Shown one piece after another: positions 9,013 through 18,858 of a stretch of DNA of 64,000 nt. The number at the start of each line of letters is the position of its first letter. The stretch's first letter is position 1. The stretch is from Pseudomonas fluorescens (GTDB lineage: Bacteria; Pseudomonadota; Gammaproteobacteria; Pseudomonadales; Pseudomonadaceae). The notes beneath the pieces are model-generated. The model made no database searches, was not told the DNA's origin, and worked only from the letters and a program-made list of their open reading frames with translations. The stretch covers positions 5,688,326-5,752,325 of the forward strand of contig NZ_OZ024668.1 in the NCBI RefSeq assembly GCF_902497775.2. Reading direction: 5' to 3'. The position numbers and the translations under genes were made by a program.

Positions 9013-9884
9013 TGGTGTTCTTCAGCCAGGCCATAGAGGTACTGTCCGTAGCCGGTCTTGCCAAAGGCCTTGGCACGTTCCAGCAACTGTTCGCGATCGA
9101 TCCAGCCATGCTGGAAGGCAATCTCTTCCAGGCAGGCAACCTTCAAGCCCTGACGATGCTCGATGGTCTGCACATACTGTGAGGCTTCCAGCAAGCTGTC
9201 ATGGGTGCCAGTATCAAGCCAGGCGAACCCGCGACCGAATCGCTCGACTCGCAAGTCGCCGCGTTGCAGGTAAGCATTGTTAACGTCAGTGATTTCCAGT
9301 TCGCCACGTGGCGAAGGCTTGACGTTCTTGGCGATCTTCACAACAGCGTTATCGTAGAAGTAAAGGCCGGTCACCGCATAGGAAGACTTGGGCTTGGCGG
9401 GCTTCTCTTCGATCGAAAGGGCACGGCCGTCCTTGTCGAAGTCGACAACGCCGAAGCGCTCAGGATCTTTGACCCAGTAACCGAATACCGTAGCACCAGA
9501 GGGACGCTGGATGGCGCGCAGCAACTGTTCGCTGAAACCCTGGCCGTGGAAAATGTTGTCGCCCAGGATCAGGCAGACCGAGTCATCGCCGATGAACTCT
9601 TCACCAATCAGGAACGCTTGTGCCAGACCATCCGGGGACGGTTGTTCGGCATAGCTCAGCTGGATACCAAACTGGCTGCCGTCACCCAGCAGTTGCTTGT
9701 ATTGCGGCAGATCCTGCGGGGTGGAGATCAGCAGAATCTCGCGAATACCCGCCAGCATCAGTACCGAGATCGGGTAGTAGATCATCGGTTTGTCGTAGAT
9801 CGGCAGCAATTGTTTGGAAACACCCAGGGTAATCGGGTGCAGGCGGGTGCCGGAGCCACCCGCCAGGACAATACCTTTGGTCAT
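9009..9884 (-). CDS. rfbA: Glucose-1-phosphate thymidylyltransferase RmlA
   Basis: This 291-residue nucleotidyltransferase makes dTDP-glucose from dTTP and glucose-1-phosphate, the feedback-regulated entry step to dTDP-rhamnose. The GGSGTRL nucleotide-binding motif lies at residues 9-15, followed by [16 protein letters not shown]; the EEKPAKP and LGDNIFHG segments are also typical. ATG 9884 overlaps the rmlB stop (ATGA); a longer in-frame reading to 9980 would run into rmlB and is rejected. Confidence 0.95.
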   Translation of the reverse strand: MTKGIVLAGGSGTRLHPITLGVSKQLLPIYDKPMIYYPISVLMLAGIREILLISTPQDLPQYKQLLGDGSQFGIQLSYAEQPSPDGLAQAFLIGEEFIGDDSVCLILGDNIFHGQGFSEQLLRAIQRPSGATVFGYWVKDPERFGVVDFDKDGRALSIEEKPAKPKSSYAVTGLYFYDNAVVKIAKNVKPSPRGELEITDVNNAYLQRGDLRVERFGRGFAWLDTGTHDSLLEASQYVQTIEHRQGLKVACLEEIAFQHGWIDREQLLERAKAFGKTGYGQYLYGLAEEHQ

Positions 9885-10963
9885 GCAATCAGATCCTTGA
9901 ATTCGCTGGCGCCCAGGCGCTGGCCTTGATAACTGCCGTCTTGTACCCGCTGGCACCATTGCAGGTTGTCCAGGTACCACTGTACGGTCTTGCGCAGCCC
10001 GGTCTCGAAGGTTTCTTCGGGAACCCAGCCCAGTTCACGCTCGATCTTGCTGGCATCGATCGCATAACGCTGGTCGTGGCCTGGGCGGTCCTGAACGTAG
10101 GTGATCAGGTCGGCATAGTTGGCGATACCGGCCGGACGTTGTGGCGCCAACTCTTCGAGAAGTGCACAGATGCCACGGACGACATCGATGTTCTTCTGCT
10201 CGTTATGGCCGCCGATGTTGTAGGTCTCGCCGACCTTGCCTTCGGTCACAACCTTGAACAGGGCGCGGGCATGGTCTTCGACGAACAGCCAGTCGCGCAC
10301 TTGCAGACCGTTGCCGTACACCGGTAGCGGTTTGCCTGCCAGAGCATTGAGGATTACCAGCGGAATGAGTTTTTCCGGGAAGTGGAACGGGCCGTAGTTG
10401 TTCGAGCAGTTGGTGATCAGTACCGGCAGGCCATAGGTGCGCTGCCAGGCGCGGACCAGGTGGTCGGACGCGGCTTTGCTCGCCGAGTACGGCGAGCTTG
10501 GGGCATACGGGGTGGTTTCGGTGAACAGGTCATCGACGCCATGCAGATCGCCATACACTTCGTCAGTGGAAATGTGATGGAAACGGAACGCTGCACGCTC
10601 GTCGGCAGGCAGGGTCAGCCAGTAGGCACGGGTGGCCTCCAGCAGGCTATAGGTGCCGACAATGTTGGTGTGGATGAAATCAGAAGGGCCGTCGATCGAA
10701 CGGTCGACATGCGACTCTGCCGCCAGGTGCATGATTGCATGCGGTTTGAAGCGCTCAAGGACAGCGCTGACGGTGGCCTGATCGGCAATATCGGCCTGGA
10801 CGAACTCATAGCGGGTATCGGTCGCGATACTGGTCAGCGATTCCAGGTTGCCAGCATAGGTCAGCTTGTCGAGGTTGAGCACTTCGTGCTCGGTATTGTT
10901 GATCAGGTGACGCACCAGCGCCGAACCGATGAAGCCGGCCCCGCCGGTGATAAGAATTCGCAT
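9881..10963 (-). CDS. rfbB: dTDP-glucose 4,6-dehydratase RmlB
   Basis: This 360-residue NAD-dependent dehydratase converts dTDP-glucose to dTDP-4-keto-6-deoxyglucose. The Rossmann motif GGAGFIG lies at residues 7-13; the catalytic TDEVYGDL and [11 protein letters not shown] (Tyr and Lys) motifs follow in the usual order. ATG 10963 begins MRILITGG as in homologues; in-frame ATGs further up add an unrelated leader. AAAGG lies about ten bases upstream. It is the first gene of the seven-gene operon running down to the thioesterase at 3887. Confidence 0.95.
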   Translation of the reverse strand: MRILITGGAGFIGSALVRHLINNTEHEVLNLDKLTYAGNLESLTSIATDTRYEFVQADIADQATVSAVLERFKPHAIMHLAAESHVDRSIDGPSDFIHTNIVGTYSLLEATRAYWLTLPADERAAFRFHHISTDEVYGDLHGVDDLFTETTPYAPSSPYSASKAASDHLVRAWQRTYGLPVLITNCSNNYGPFHFPEKLIPLVILNALAGKPLPVYGNGLQVRDWLFVEDHARALFKVVTEGKVGETYNIGGHNEQKNIDVVRGICALLEELAPQRPAGIANYADLITYVQDRPGHDQRYAIDASKIERELGWVPEETFETGLRKTVQWYLDNLQWCQRVQDGSYQGQRLGASEFKDLIA

Positions 10964-11173
10964 GTCGGACTGCCTTTCTTCCATAACTGACATTAAGCAC
11001 AAAGTGTATAGCTTGTGGCCGGGTGGAAGCAGGTGCAAGTAAAAAGCGCCGAAGCGTCTATTTATGCTTGATTAAGCCGGGCACTGAGCAAGTTGCCCGC
11101 CAATTTTACCCGTTGTTCTTGCTTATCGGCAGGCGCAGTGGCGATATAAGCAAAAAAACGAGGTTCCCAGCCC

Positions 11174-14083
11174 ATGTCGCTTAGTACCCTGATCCAGCGT
11201 TCCAGTCAGCCATGTCCTGACGTCAGCCCGCAGCAAGCAGCGACCCTGTTGCAGGAGCGCTATGAGCTCGGTGGCGCACTGCAAACCTTGGGCAGTCAGC
11301 AGGATCTTAATTTTAGAGTGGATTCCCCTCAGGGCCGCTACGTGTTGAAGATCTGCCATGGCGCCTATGCCGAGCGCGAACTCCAGGCTCAGCACGCTGC
11401 CCTTGGCTACCTGCGGGAGCAGGGGCTGCCAGTGCCCGGTGTGCAGGCTTCGCGAACGGGTGAGCAGTTGCTGACGGTGACCGTCGACGGCCAACCCCTG
11501 CGCGTGCGCGTGCTCGACTATATAGAAGGCCAGTCGCTGACCCGCATCAAGCACATGGAGCCGCGCCTGGTGGCTGAGCTCGGCCGCCTTTGTGCGCGAG
11601 TCGACCAGGCCCTGGCCGACTTCACTCACCCAGGCCTTGAGCGCACGCTGCAGTGGGATCCGCGCCATGCCCAGGCATTGATCGATCACCTGCTGCCGGT
11701 ACTGGATCAAAGCCCGCAGCAGGAGCGGGTGAAAACCGCCGCAGATAGGGCCTGGGAACAGCTGCAACCCTTGATCAATGATCTGCCATCGCAAGCCGTG
11801 CACCTGGATATCACCGATGACAACGCTGTCTGGCTGCGTGACGAGCAGCGCCAGTGGCAGTTGCAAGGGGTCATCGATTTTGGCGACCTGATGCACACCT
11901 GGCGTATCGCGGACCTCTCGGTAACCTGCGCGGCCTTGCTGCACCACGCCGAAGGTGACCCCTTGCGCATACTGCCGGCGATCGAGGCCTATCATGCGCT
12001 CAATCCGCTTTGCGCAGCCGAGCTCAACGCCTTGTGGCCATTGGTGGTGGCCCGCGCTGGGGTGCTGGTGCTGAGCAGCGAGCAGCAGTTGAGTGTCGAC
12101 CCCGGCAACCGCTACAGCCGGGATAATCTGGCCCACGAGTGGGAAATCTTCGACGTCGCCACCAGCGTGCCGTTCGAGTTGATGCAGGCGGCGATTCTGC
12201 AGGTAACTGGCCATGAGCCGCCTGCGCTGGTGCTGGAAGACTCGACGCCGCTGTTGCCGTCCGCGGTGGCCGCACAGGTGACCGGGGTGGACCTTGGCGT
12301 GCTCAGTGAGCATTACCAGGCCGGGAACTGGGAGCAACCTGGCATCGATCAGCGCGTGCTGGCCCGGCAGGCTGGCGCCTCAGGCGCGGCCAGCAGCCTG
12401 TATGGGCAGTACCGCCTGTCGCAGACCCACATCGACAACCCTGCGGAACCTGCGACCTTCGCCCTGCAGGTCGAGCTGCACCTGCCGACAGCCACGGCGC
12501 TTACCGCCCCTTGGGCCGGGACCTGGCAGCAGTACGGTGAAGACAGCGGTTGCCTGGCGGGTAATGAATGCAGCCTGTGGTTGCATGGGCTGAGTCAGGC
12601 ACCAGCCGACGGCCAGGCGCTAGCCAAGGGGCAGTCACTGGGGGCCAGTGCTGCGTTGTTGAAAGTTCAGCTATGCCGAGTGGCCGGGCTGTACCCGCCG
12701 GCCTTCGTCGTGCCTTCGCGGGCCCAGGCCTGGCAGGCATTGTGCCCCTCGCCGCAAGCCATCCTTGGTTTTGCCTGCGATGCTGAACCATTGGTCGATG
12801 CCCAGGCCTTGCTGGCCCGCCGTGATGCCAGCTTCGCCCGTTCGCAAAAGCACTACTATCAGCAGCCGCCGCATATCGAGCGCGGCTGGCGCAATTACCT
12901 GATCGACATGCAGGGTCGGTCTTACCTGGACATGCTCAACAATGTCGCAGTACTTGGCCATGGCCACCCGCGCATGGTTGCCGAGTCTGCGCGGCAATGG
13001 TCGCTGCTCAATACCAACTCGCGCTTTCACTACGCCGCCATCGCCGAGTTTTCCGAACGCTTGCTGACCTTGGCACCGAGCGGCATGGATCGGGTGTTCC
13101 TGGTCAACAGCGGCACCGAGGCCAATGACCTGGCGATCCGCCTGGCCTGGGCCTATAGCGGTGGGCGCGACTTGCTCAGTGTGCTTGAGGCCTACCACGG
13201 CTGGTCGGTGGCTACCGATGCGATTTCCACCTCCATCGCCGACAACCCCCAGGCCTTGAGCACCCGGCCGGACTGGGTTCACCCGGTGATTGCGCCCAAC
13301 ACCTATCGCGGCGCCTACCGTGGCGCCGAGAGCAGCGCTGACTATCTGCGCGACGTTGATGCCAAGCTTGACGCACTGGCTGCCGAGCAACGGCAACTGG
13401 CCGGTTTCATCTGCGAGCCGGTGTACGGCAACGCCGGCGGTATCTCGCTGCCGCCGGGCTACCTGCAGCAAGCCTATGCCAAGGTCCGGGCAGCGGGCGG
13501 CGTGTGCATCGCCGACGAAGTGCAGGTCGGCTATGGCCGGCTGGGTACCTGGTTCTGGGGCTTCGAAGAGCAGGGCGTCGTGCCGGACATCATCACCATG
13601 GCCAAGGGCATGGGCAATGGCCAGCCACTGGGCGCGGTCATCACCCGCCGGGAGATTGCCGAGGCGCTGGAGGCCGAAGGCTATTTCTTCTCTTCCGCTG
13701 GTGGCAGCCCGGTCAGCTGCCGCATCGGCATGGCTGTGCTTGATGTCATGGAAGAAGAGGGGTTGTGGGATAACGCCCGGGAAGTCGGTGGCTACTTCAA
13801 GGCACGGCTGCAGCAGTTAGTCGATAAACATCCGCTGGCCGGTGCCGTGCACGGTTCTGGCTTTTACCTGGGGCTGGAGCTGGTGCGTGATCGCCAGACT
13901 CTGGAGCCTGCCAGTGCCGAGACGACCTACCTGTGCAACCGCCTGCGCGATCTGGGTATCTTCATGCAGCCCACCGGCGATTACCTCAACATCCTCAAGA
14001 TCAAGCCGCCGATGTGTACCACCCGCGAGAGCGTGGACTTCTTTGTCGACAGCATCGACCGGGTACTGTCAGAAGACCTGTAA
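11174..14083 (+). CDS. Fusion of APH-type kinase, degenerate M23-like module and class III PLP aminotransferase/phospholyase
   Basis: This 969-residue three-part protein starts with an aminoglycoside-phosphotransferase/choline-kinase-type domain (about 20-345) whose catalytic loop is H210-L-D212 to N217 and whose metal motif is D235-F-G. A linker module (about 430-500) ends with LWLHGL and GQALAKGQSLG, resembling the end of lysostaphin-type M23 domains but without a visible zinc-ligand set. The C-terminal half (about 555-965) is a class III PLP enzyme with SGTEAND at 646-652, DEVQVGYGR from 781 and the Schiff-base lysine K811 in AKGMGNG. The aminotransferase half most resembles AGXT2-like phospholyases. 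A kinase fused to a phospholyase suggests phosphorylation of an amino alcohol followed by phosphate elimination; the substrate is unknown. It lies upstream of aguBA but is separated from it by a terminator. Confidence 0.85.
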   Translation: MSLSTLIQRSSQPCPDVSPQQAATLLQERYELGGALQTLGSQQDLNFRVDSPQGRYVLKICHGAYAERELQAQHAALGYLREQGLPVPGVQASRTGEQLLTVTVDGQPLRVRVLDYIEGQSLTRIKHMEPRLVAELGRLCARVDQALADFTHPGLERTLQWDPRHAQALIDHLLPVLDQSPQQERVKTAADRAWEQLQPLINDLPSQAVHLDITDDNAVWLRDEQRQWQLQGVIDFGDLMHTWRIADLSVTCAALLHHAEGDPLRILPAIEAYHALNPLCAAELNALWPLVVARAGVLVLSSEQQLSVDPGNRYSRDNLAHEWEIFDVATSVPFELMQAAILQVTGHEPPALVLEDSTPLLPSAVAAQVTGVDLGVLSEHYQAGNWEQPGIDQRVLARQAGASGAASSLYGQYRLSQTHIDNPAEPATFALQVELHLPTATALTAPWAGTWQQYGEDSGCLAGNECSLWLHGLSQAPADGQALAKGQSLGASAALLKVQLCRVAGLYPPAFVVPSRAQAWQALCPSPQAILGFACDAEPLVDAQALLARRDASFARSQKHYYQQPPHIERGWRNYLIDMQGRSYLDMLNNVAVLGHGHPRMVAESARQWSLLNTNSRFHYAAIAEFSERLLTLAPSGMDRVFLVNSGTEANDLAIRLAWAYSGGRDLLSVLEAYHGWSVATDAISTSIADNPQALSTRPDWVHPVIAPNTYRGAYRGAESSADYLRDVDAKLDALAAEQRQLAGFICEPVYGNAGGISLPPGYLQQAYAKVRAAGGVCIADEVQVGYGRLGTWFWGFEEQGVVPDIITMAKGMGNGQPLGAVITRREIAEALEAEGYFFSSAGGSPVSCRIGMAVLDVMEEEGLWDNAREVGGYFKARLQQLVDKHPLAGAVHGSGFYLGLELVRDRQTLEPASAETTYLCNRLRDLGIFMQPTGDYLNILKIKPPMCTTRESVDFFVDSIDRVLSEDL

Positions 14084-14093
14084 GGCTTGGGCT

Positions 14094-14137
14094 AAAGCCG
14101 GTTAGTTCGATTGATATCGGATTAACCGGCTTTTTAT
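14094..14137 (+). terminator. Rho-independent terminator after the kinase-aminotransferase gene
   Basis: A ten-base perfect stem, AAGCCGGTTA at 14095-14104 with TAACCGGCTT at 14123-14132, is followed by a T run. It starts 11 bases after the stop codon and separates this gene from aguB. Confidence 0.85.
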
Positions 14138-14253
14138 TGGCTGAATTTTTCTAAATTGCTCTTTTAAAGTCGATATTTATCGGATATAAGTGCCATCATC
14201 ATCACCGTGGTGGCCTGGCCTTGTCGGCCCAACCACCTGCCGAGGAGGAATAC

Positions 14254-15132
14254 ATGAGCCGCACTGTCACTGTTGCCGCCACCCAGATGGCCTGCTCCTG
14301 GGACCGCCAGGGCAACCTGGAAACCGCCGAACGGCTGGTCCGCGAAGCGGCGGCCAAGGGCGCGCAGATCATCCTGATCCAGGAGCTTTTCGAAACCCCG
14401 TACTTCTGCCAGAAGCCCAACCCGGATTACCTGCAACTGGCCACCCCGGTTGAAACCAACGCCGCCATCGGCCATTTCCAGACGCTCGCCAAAGAGCTGC
14501 AAGTGGTGCTGCCGATCAGTTTCTACGAGCTGGCCGGGCGTGCGCGCTTCAACAGCATCGCGATCATCGATGCCGACGGCAGCAACCTGGGCGTGTACCG
14601 TAAAACCCACATCCCGGACGGCCCGGGCTACCACGAAAAGTACTACTTCAACCCGGGCGATACCGGCTTCAAGGTCTGGCAGACCCGTTACGCGAAAATC
14701 GGCGTCGGTATCTGCTGGGACCAGTGGTTCCCCGAGTGCGCACGCAGCATGGCCCTGCTCGGCGCCGAAGTGTTGTTCTACCCGACCGCCATTGGCAGCG
14801 AACCGCACGACCAGAGCATCTGCTCGCGCGACCACTGGCAGCGTGTGCAGCAAGGTCATGCCGGCGCCAACCTGATGCCGCTGGTCGCCAGCAACCGCAT
14901 CGGCCGCGAAGAGCAGGACGGCTACGACATCACCTTTTACGGCTCCTCTTTCATCGCCGATCAGTTCGGCGAGAAGGTCCAGGCGCTGAACGAGACCGAG
15001 GAGGGTGTGCTGGTGCATACTTTCGACCTCGACAAGCTTGAGCACACCCGCAGTGCCTGGGGCACTTTCCGTGACCGTCGTCCAGATCAGTACGGCCCGG
15101 TGAAGACCCTCGACGGCGCGCTGCAATCCTGA
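14254..15132 (+). CDS. aguB: N-carbamoylputrescine amidase AguB
   Basis: This 292-residue nitrilase-superfamily enzyme hydrolyses N-carbamoylputrescine to putrescine, carbon dioxide and ammonia. The catalytic triad E44 (QELFETPYF), K117 (YRKTHIPDG) and C154 ([12 protein letters not shown]) is intact. ATG 14254 is selected over an in-frame ATG 33 bases upstream because GAGGAGG lies six bases before it. It is followed 20 bp later by aguA, which makes its substrate; the two form the agmatine-to-putrescine operon. No AguR-type TetR regulator is found beside it here, unlike in P. aeruginosa. Confidence 0.95.
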   Translation: MSRTVTVAATQMACSWDRQGNLETAERLVREAAAKGAQIILIQELFETPYFCQKPNPDYLQLATPVETNAAIGHFQTLAKELQVVLPISFYELAGRARFNSIAIIDADGSNLGVYRKTHIPDGPGYHEKYYFNPGDTGFKVWQTRYAKIGVGICWDQWFPECARSMALLGAEVLFYPTAIGSEPHDQSICSRDHWQRVQQGHAGANLMPLVASNRIGREEQDGYDITFYGSSFIADQFGEKVQALNETEEGVLVHTFDLDKLEHTRSAWGTFRDRRPDQYGPVKTLDGALQS

Positions 15133-15152
15133 GAGTTCAGCAAGGAACATCT

Positions 15153-16259
15153 ATGAAAACGCTTACCAGTACCCCGCGCGCCGACGGCTTCCACATGCCC
15201 GCGGAGTGGGCGCCACAAACCCAGGTCTGGATGGTCTGGCCCGAGCGCCCGGACAACTGGCGCCTGGGTGGCAAGCCGGTGCAGGCTGCCCATGTGACCC
15301 TGGCCAAGGCCATCGCTCGTTTCGAGCCGGTGACCGTTGCCGTGTCCGCCGCGCAGTACGACAACGCCCGGGCACGCCTGGACCTGCCGAACATTCGCGT
15401 AGTGGAAATCAGCAACGATGACGCCTGGGTGCGGGATACCGGGCCGACCTTCGTTATCAACGACAGCGGTGAAGTGCGTGGCGTCGACTGGGGCTTCAAT
15501 GCCTGGGGCGGCTTCGAAGGTGGCCTGTACTCGCCGTGGAACCGCGACGAGCAACTGGCCAGCAAGGTGCTGGAGATGGAACGCTGCCAGCGCTACCACA
15601 CCGAAGGCTTCGTGCTCGAAGGCGGCTCGATCCATGTGGACGGTGAAGGCACCCTGATCACCACCGAGGAATGCCTGCTCAACCACAACCGCAACCCGCA
15701 CCTGAACCGCGAGCAGATCGAAGCCATCCTGCGCGATCACCTGGCGGTGGATAGCATCATCTGGCTGCCCGATGGCCTGTACAACGACGAGACCGACGGC
15801 CACGTCGACAACTTCTGTTGTTACGTTCGCCCAGGTGAAGTGTTACTGGCCTGGACCGATGATCCGCAAGACCCCAACTACGCACGCTGCCATGGCGCAC
15901 TTGAGGTGCTGGAGAACAGCCGTGACGCCAAAGGCCGCGCCTTTACCGTGCACAAGATGCCGATTCCGGGGCCGTTGTTCGCCACCGAAGAGGAGTGCGC
16001 CGGGGTCGATCCGGTGGCCGGTAGCCAGGAGCGAAACCCATCGGTGCGCCTGGCCGGCTCCTACGTCAACTTCCTGATCGTCAATGGCGGCATCATTGCC
16101 CCAAGCTTCGACGATCCGGCAGATGCCGAGGCTAGAGCGATTCTGGCGCGGGTGTTCCCTGATCACGAAGTGGTGATGATCCCCGGGCGCGAGATGCTTC
16201 TGGGCGGTGGCAACATCCATTGCCTGACCCAACAGCAACCGGCGCCAGCCAAACGCTGA
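15153..16259 (+). CDS. aguA: Agmatine deiminase AguA
   Basis: This 368-residue guanidino-modifying enzyme converts agmatine to N-carbamoylputrescine. The nucleophile C357 lies in [11 protein letters not shown] near the C-terminus; the substrate-binding acidic motif [11 protein letters not shown] (about 88-98) and the ETDGHVDN histidine motif are present. Length matches the family. AAGGA is seen eight bases before the ATG, and a strong terminator follows the stop, closing the aguBA unit. Confidence 0.95.
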   Translation: MKTLTSTPRADGFHMPAEWAPQTQVWMVWPERPDNWRLGGKPVQAAHVTLAKAIARFEPVTVAVSAAQYDNARARLDLPNIRVVEISNDDAWVRDTGPTFVINDSGEVRGVDWGFNAWGGFEGGLYSPWNRDEQLASKVLEMERCQRYHTEGFVLEGGSIHVDGEGTLITTEECLLNHNRNPHLNREQIEAILRDHLAVDSIIWLPDGLYNDETDGHVDNFCCYVRPGEVLLAWTDDPQDPNYARCHGALEVLENSRDAKGRAFTVHKMPIPGPLFATEEECAGVDPVAGSQERNPSVRLAGSYVNFLIVNGGIIAPSFDDPADAEARAILARVFPDHEVVMIPGREMLLGGGNIHCLTQQQPAPAKR

Positions 16260-16274
16260 ACAGCAGTAAGACAG

Positions 16275-16302
16275 AAGCCCGTCGATAGACGGGCTTTTTT
16301 TA
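16275..16302 (+). terminator. Rho-independent terminator of aguBA
   Basis: A nine-base stem, AAGCCCGTC with GACGGGCTT around a four-base loop (gata), is followed by seven T residues, 15 bases after the aguA stop. Confidence 0.93.
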
Positions 16303-16444
16303 TGCGCGGACGACGACCGGCATGACTTTCTGGCACACCTCTTGTATTTGTTTTGCATTGTATTTCAAACAGATAGACCAGCATGGTTCTGTCACAAAGT
16401 TTGAGTAGGTTAGCCGCTCACGGCCCCAGGGAGTACGTGTCGAA

Positions 16445-16645
16445 ATGAATGCAGCAAGTGAGCCGGCTTCGTCCCCATCAGCAATGAATCACGAGTCCCT
16501 CCAGCGCGTGGCGCAGTGGTTGAAACACAATGGAGCAAACCGGGTCAGGAAGGCCGATCAGCGTCGCTCGTTGCTGGCGCGTTATCCGGCAGGCCTGCTT
16601 ACCGAGGCAGAGCTGGAAGTGCTGCTGGGTGATGGCAGCCGCTAG
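16445..16645 (+). CDS. Small conserved-looking protein of unknown function
   Basis: This is a 66-residue open frame with pseudomonad codon use, rich in charged residues in its second half (VRKADQRRSLLARYPAGLLTEAELEVLLGDG). It has no signal peptide or membrane helix. The C-terminal part could form two short helices. An alternative internal ATG at residue 14 (MNHESLQR) would give a 53-residue product. It stands alone between two terminators, the second of which begins about 20 bases after its stop, consistent with a real transcription unit. I do not recognise the family. Confidence 0.5.
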   Translation: MNAASEPASSPSAMNHESLQRVAQWLKHNGANRVRKADQRRSLLARYPAGLLTEAELEVLLGDGSR

Positions 16646-16665
16646 GTGGTTCGGTCGCAACATTG

Positions 16666-16702
16666 AAAAGGGCGGCATTGTCTGAACAATGCCGCCCTTT
16701 TT
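16666..16702. terminator. Bidirectional terminator between the small gene and the TonB receptor gene
   Basis: A 16-base perfect stem (AAAAGGGCGGCATTGT with its complement) around the loop ctga has T runs on both strands. It can end the small plus-strand gene and the minus-strand receptor gene, whose stop is 14 bases further on. Confidence 0.95.
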
Positions 16703-16715
16703 CGTTGCTTGGCGT

Positions 16716-18827
16716 TTAGAAGCTATAGGTGCCAGTAACGATCAGGCTACGCGGGTCGCCGAACTGGATCTGCCCGGCGCTGGTAGCCGAACTGTAGTAA
16801 GTCTTGTCGGTGATGTTGTTGAGCGCCGCACGCAGGTCCCAGTCCTTGGTGCGAAAACCGGCCAGGGCATCCCAGCGGCCATAGCCGGGCAGCAGCGCAG
16901 TGTTCTGGTTGTCAGCGTAACGCTCGCCGACCAGGGTCAGGCCGGTTTCGCCATACCAGCCCATCTCTGGCTTCCAGGTAAGAAACAGGCTGCCGTTGCG
17001 CTTGGCGACATTGCTCACCCGGTTACCTTCCTGGCCGTTGTTGTCCTTGACGATGGTTGCATCCTGGATACCGATGCCGCCGCGTACGTACCAGTTGCCA
17101 ACGATGTTGCCGGTGGCGGTCAGTTCCACGCCGCGTGAGCGCTGCAGGCCGGAAAGCAGGGTGATGCCCGGGTTGTTCGGGTCGCTGGTCCGGCGGTTGT
17201 AGAGCTCAAGCTCGTAGACCGCCAGGGTGGTGCTCAGGCGCTCGTCGAGCCAGTCGCTCTTGACCCCGATTTCCTTCTGTCGGGTTTGTTCCGGGCTGGT
17301 TTCGTTAGTATTGCCGGCCGCGCCCGGAGTAATGCCGATCAGGCCGCCACCGACTGGGGAGAAGGTCTTGCTCCAGGAGGCATAGAAGGAGTGTTCCTTC
17401 CAGGGCGAATAGACCACGCCCAGGCGCGGGCTGGTGCTGTTGCTGTCCTGCTTCTCGGCGATGCCGCGGACCTTGTTGGTGGTTTCCACCTCGAACTGGT
17501 CAAAGCGCACCCCGGCCAGCACTTGCCACTGATCGTTCAGGCGCAGCTGGTCCTGCAGGTACAGGCCGCGGCTGTCGACCACGGTGTGGTTGTTGCTGGA
17601 CACCACCATGCGGCCGTTATGTTGCAGGTCACGGTTGGGGTTGTTCAGGTCCAGGCTCGGCACCGGGCGAGCGCCTGCGCCCGAGGTCGCTGCGGTATAG
17701 AGGATCGGGTCGCGGCGCTGGTTGCCGAACTCAAGGCCGGTAAGCAGGGTGTGCTGCAGGCCGAAGGTGTCGAAGTTGCCTTCCAGCTCAAGGTTGTTGA
17801 ACAGGTTGCGGGTGTTCAGGTCCTGCTGCCAGCGCTGGCGGGTGACCTGGTGGGTGGTGGTGTTGTAGCCGGTCAGGTAGGTGTTGTCGAAATCGCTGTT
17901 GAGCTTGAACAGGCCCAGGGTGTGGCGCACCTGCCAGTTGTCGCTGAGCTGGTAGTTCAGGCGCGAGCGCAGCGACTGCGCCTTGTCGTCGATGAAGTCG
18001 CGCTGGGTATCGCCGTAGGTGGTGTCGCGGCCGACGTCGGCCGGGCGGCCATTGACGCTGGGAATGCCACGATCGGGGGTACGGTTGTAGCGGCTGTACT
18101 CGTATTGCACCAGCCAGTTCAGGTCCGGGGTCAACTGCCAGCTCATCGATGGCGCGAACAACTGGCGGCTGCCGTCGATGCCATCGCGGAAACTGTTGTT
18201 GTCCTGGTTGCCCATATTCAGGCGCAGGCTGATGTTGTCGCTCGGATCGGCGCTAAGGTCGGCATACAGGCTGCGCAGGTCTTCGCTGCCGCCTTGGGCC
18301 TCAATGCTGGAGCGCCGGCCGGCTTCCGGCATCTTGCTCACCCGGTTGACGATCCCGCCCTGGCTGCCGCGGCCATAGAGCACGGCGGCCGGGCCCTTGA
18401 GCACTTCAACCCGCTCGATATTGTGCAGGTCGCGCACGTACTGGCTGTCGTCGCGAATACCGTCGAGGTAGAAGTCGTTGCTGGCGTCGAAGCCGCGGAT
18501 GCGCACGCTGTCAAAGCGTGTGTCGGCGCCGCTGCTGACGTTGGGGATGCCACTGAGCGCCTTGCCCAGGTCGTTGCTGCCGTAATCCAGCACATTGCTG
18601 GTTTTCACCGAATCGATGGCCTGGGGCACATAGCGGGAAGGCGTAGCGGTGCGGGTCGCGGTGCTGACCTCACGTACCCGTGGGTCGTTGCGCTCGCGAT
18701 CAGATTCGGCGGTAACCGAGACTTCGGGTAGCGTAGTGGTGGCGGCAGCGACCAGCCCTGAGCTGAAAAACAGCGACAGGCCCAGGGTCAGGGGAGAAAG
18801 GCGGCAAGGGGCAAGCATGGCGGACAT
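16716..18827 (-). CDS. TonB-dependent siderophore receptor
   Basis: This 703-residue outer-membrane receptor is of the catecholate/ferrichrome-like class. A signal peptide of about 29 residues (hydrophobic LGLSLFFSSGLVAAA) precedes a TonB-box-like LPEVSVTA. The plug domain (about 50-160) carries VRIRGFDASNDFYLDGIRDD and ERVEVLKGPAAVLYGRGSQGG; a 22-strand barrel ends in the terminal phenylalanine YSF. A second ATG at residue 4 (18818) is an equally possible start; neither has a strong ribosome-binding site. A Fur box lies 32 bases upstream, so iron repression is expected. The cognate siderophore cannot be told from sequence alone. Confidence 0.92.
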   Translation of the reverse strand: MSAMLAPCRLSPLTLGLSLFFSSGLVAAATTTLPEVSVTAESDRERNDPRVREVSTATRTATPSRYVPQAIDSVKTSNVLDYGSNDLGKALSGIPNVSSGADTRFDSVRIRGFDASNDFYLDGIRDDSQYVRDLHNIERVEVLKGPAAVLYGRGSQGGIVNRVSKMPEAGRRSSIEAQGGSEDLRSLYADLSADPSDNISLRLNMGNQDNNSFRDGIDGSRQLFAPSMSWQLTPDLNWLVQYEYSRYNRTPDRGIPSVNGRPADVGRDTTYGDTQRDFIDDKAQSLRSRLNYQLSDNWQVRHTLGLFKLNSDFDNTYLTGYNTTTHQVTRQRWQQDLNTRNLFNNLELEGNFDTFGLQHTLLTGLEFGNQRRDPILYTAATSGAGARPVPSLDLNNPNRDLQHNGRMVVSSNNHTVVDSRGLYLQDQLRLNDQWQVLAGVRFDQFEVETTNKVRGIAEKQDSNSTSPRLGVVYSPWKEHSFYASWSKTFSPVGGGLIGITPGAAGNTNETSPEQTRQKEIGVKSDWLDERLSTTLAVYELELYNRRTSDPNNPGITLLSGLQRSRGVELTATGNIVGNWYVRGGIGIQDATIVKDNNGQEGNRVSNVAKRNGSLFLTWKPEMGWYGETGLTLVGERYADNQNTALLPGYGRWDALAGFRTKDWDLRAALNNITDKTYYSSATSAGQIQFGDPRSLIVTGTYSF

Positions 18828-18858
18828 CCGAGCATTTTTAGAAGGGGAGAAATTTTGC

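Noticed and set aside
11123..12337. A 404-codon minus-strand frame in the kinase-aminotransferase gene
   Set aside because: Overlaps the catalytic kinase domain on the other strand and has no motif.
17286..18731. A long plus-strand open frame inside the TonB receptor gene
   Set aside because: Mirror frame of a real outer-membrane receptor; A/V/Q-rich without motifs.
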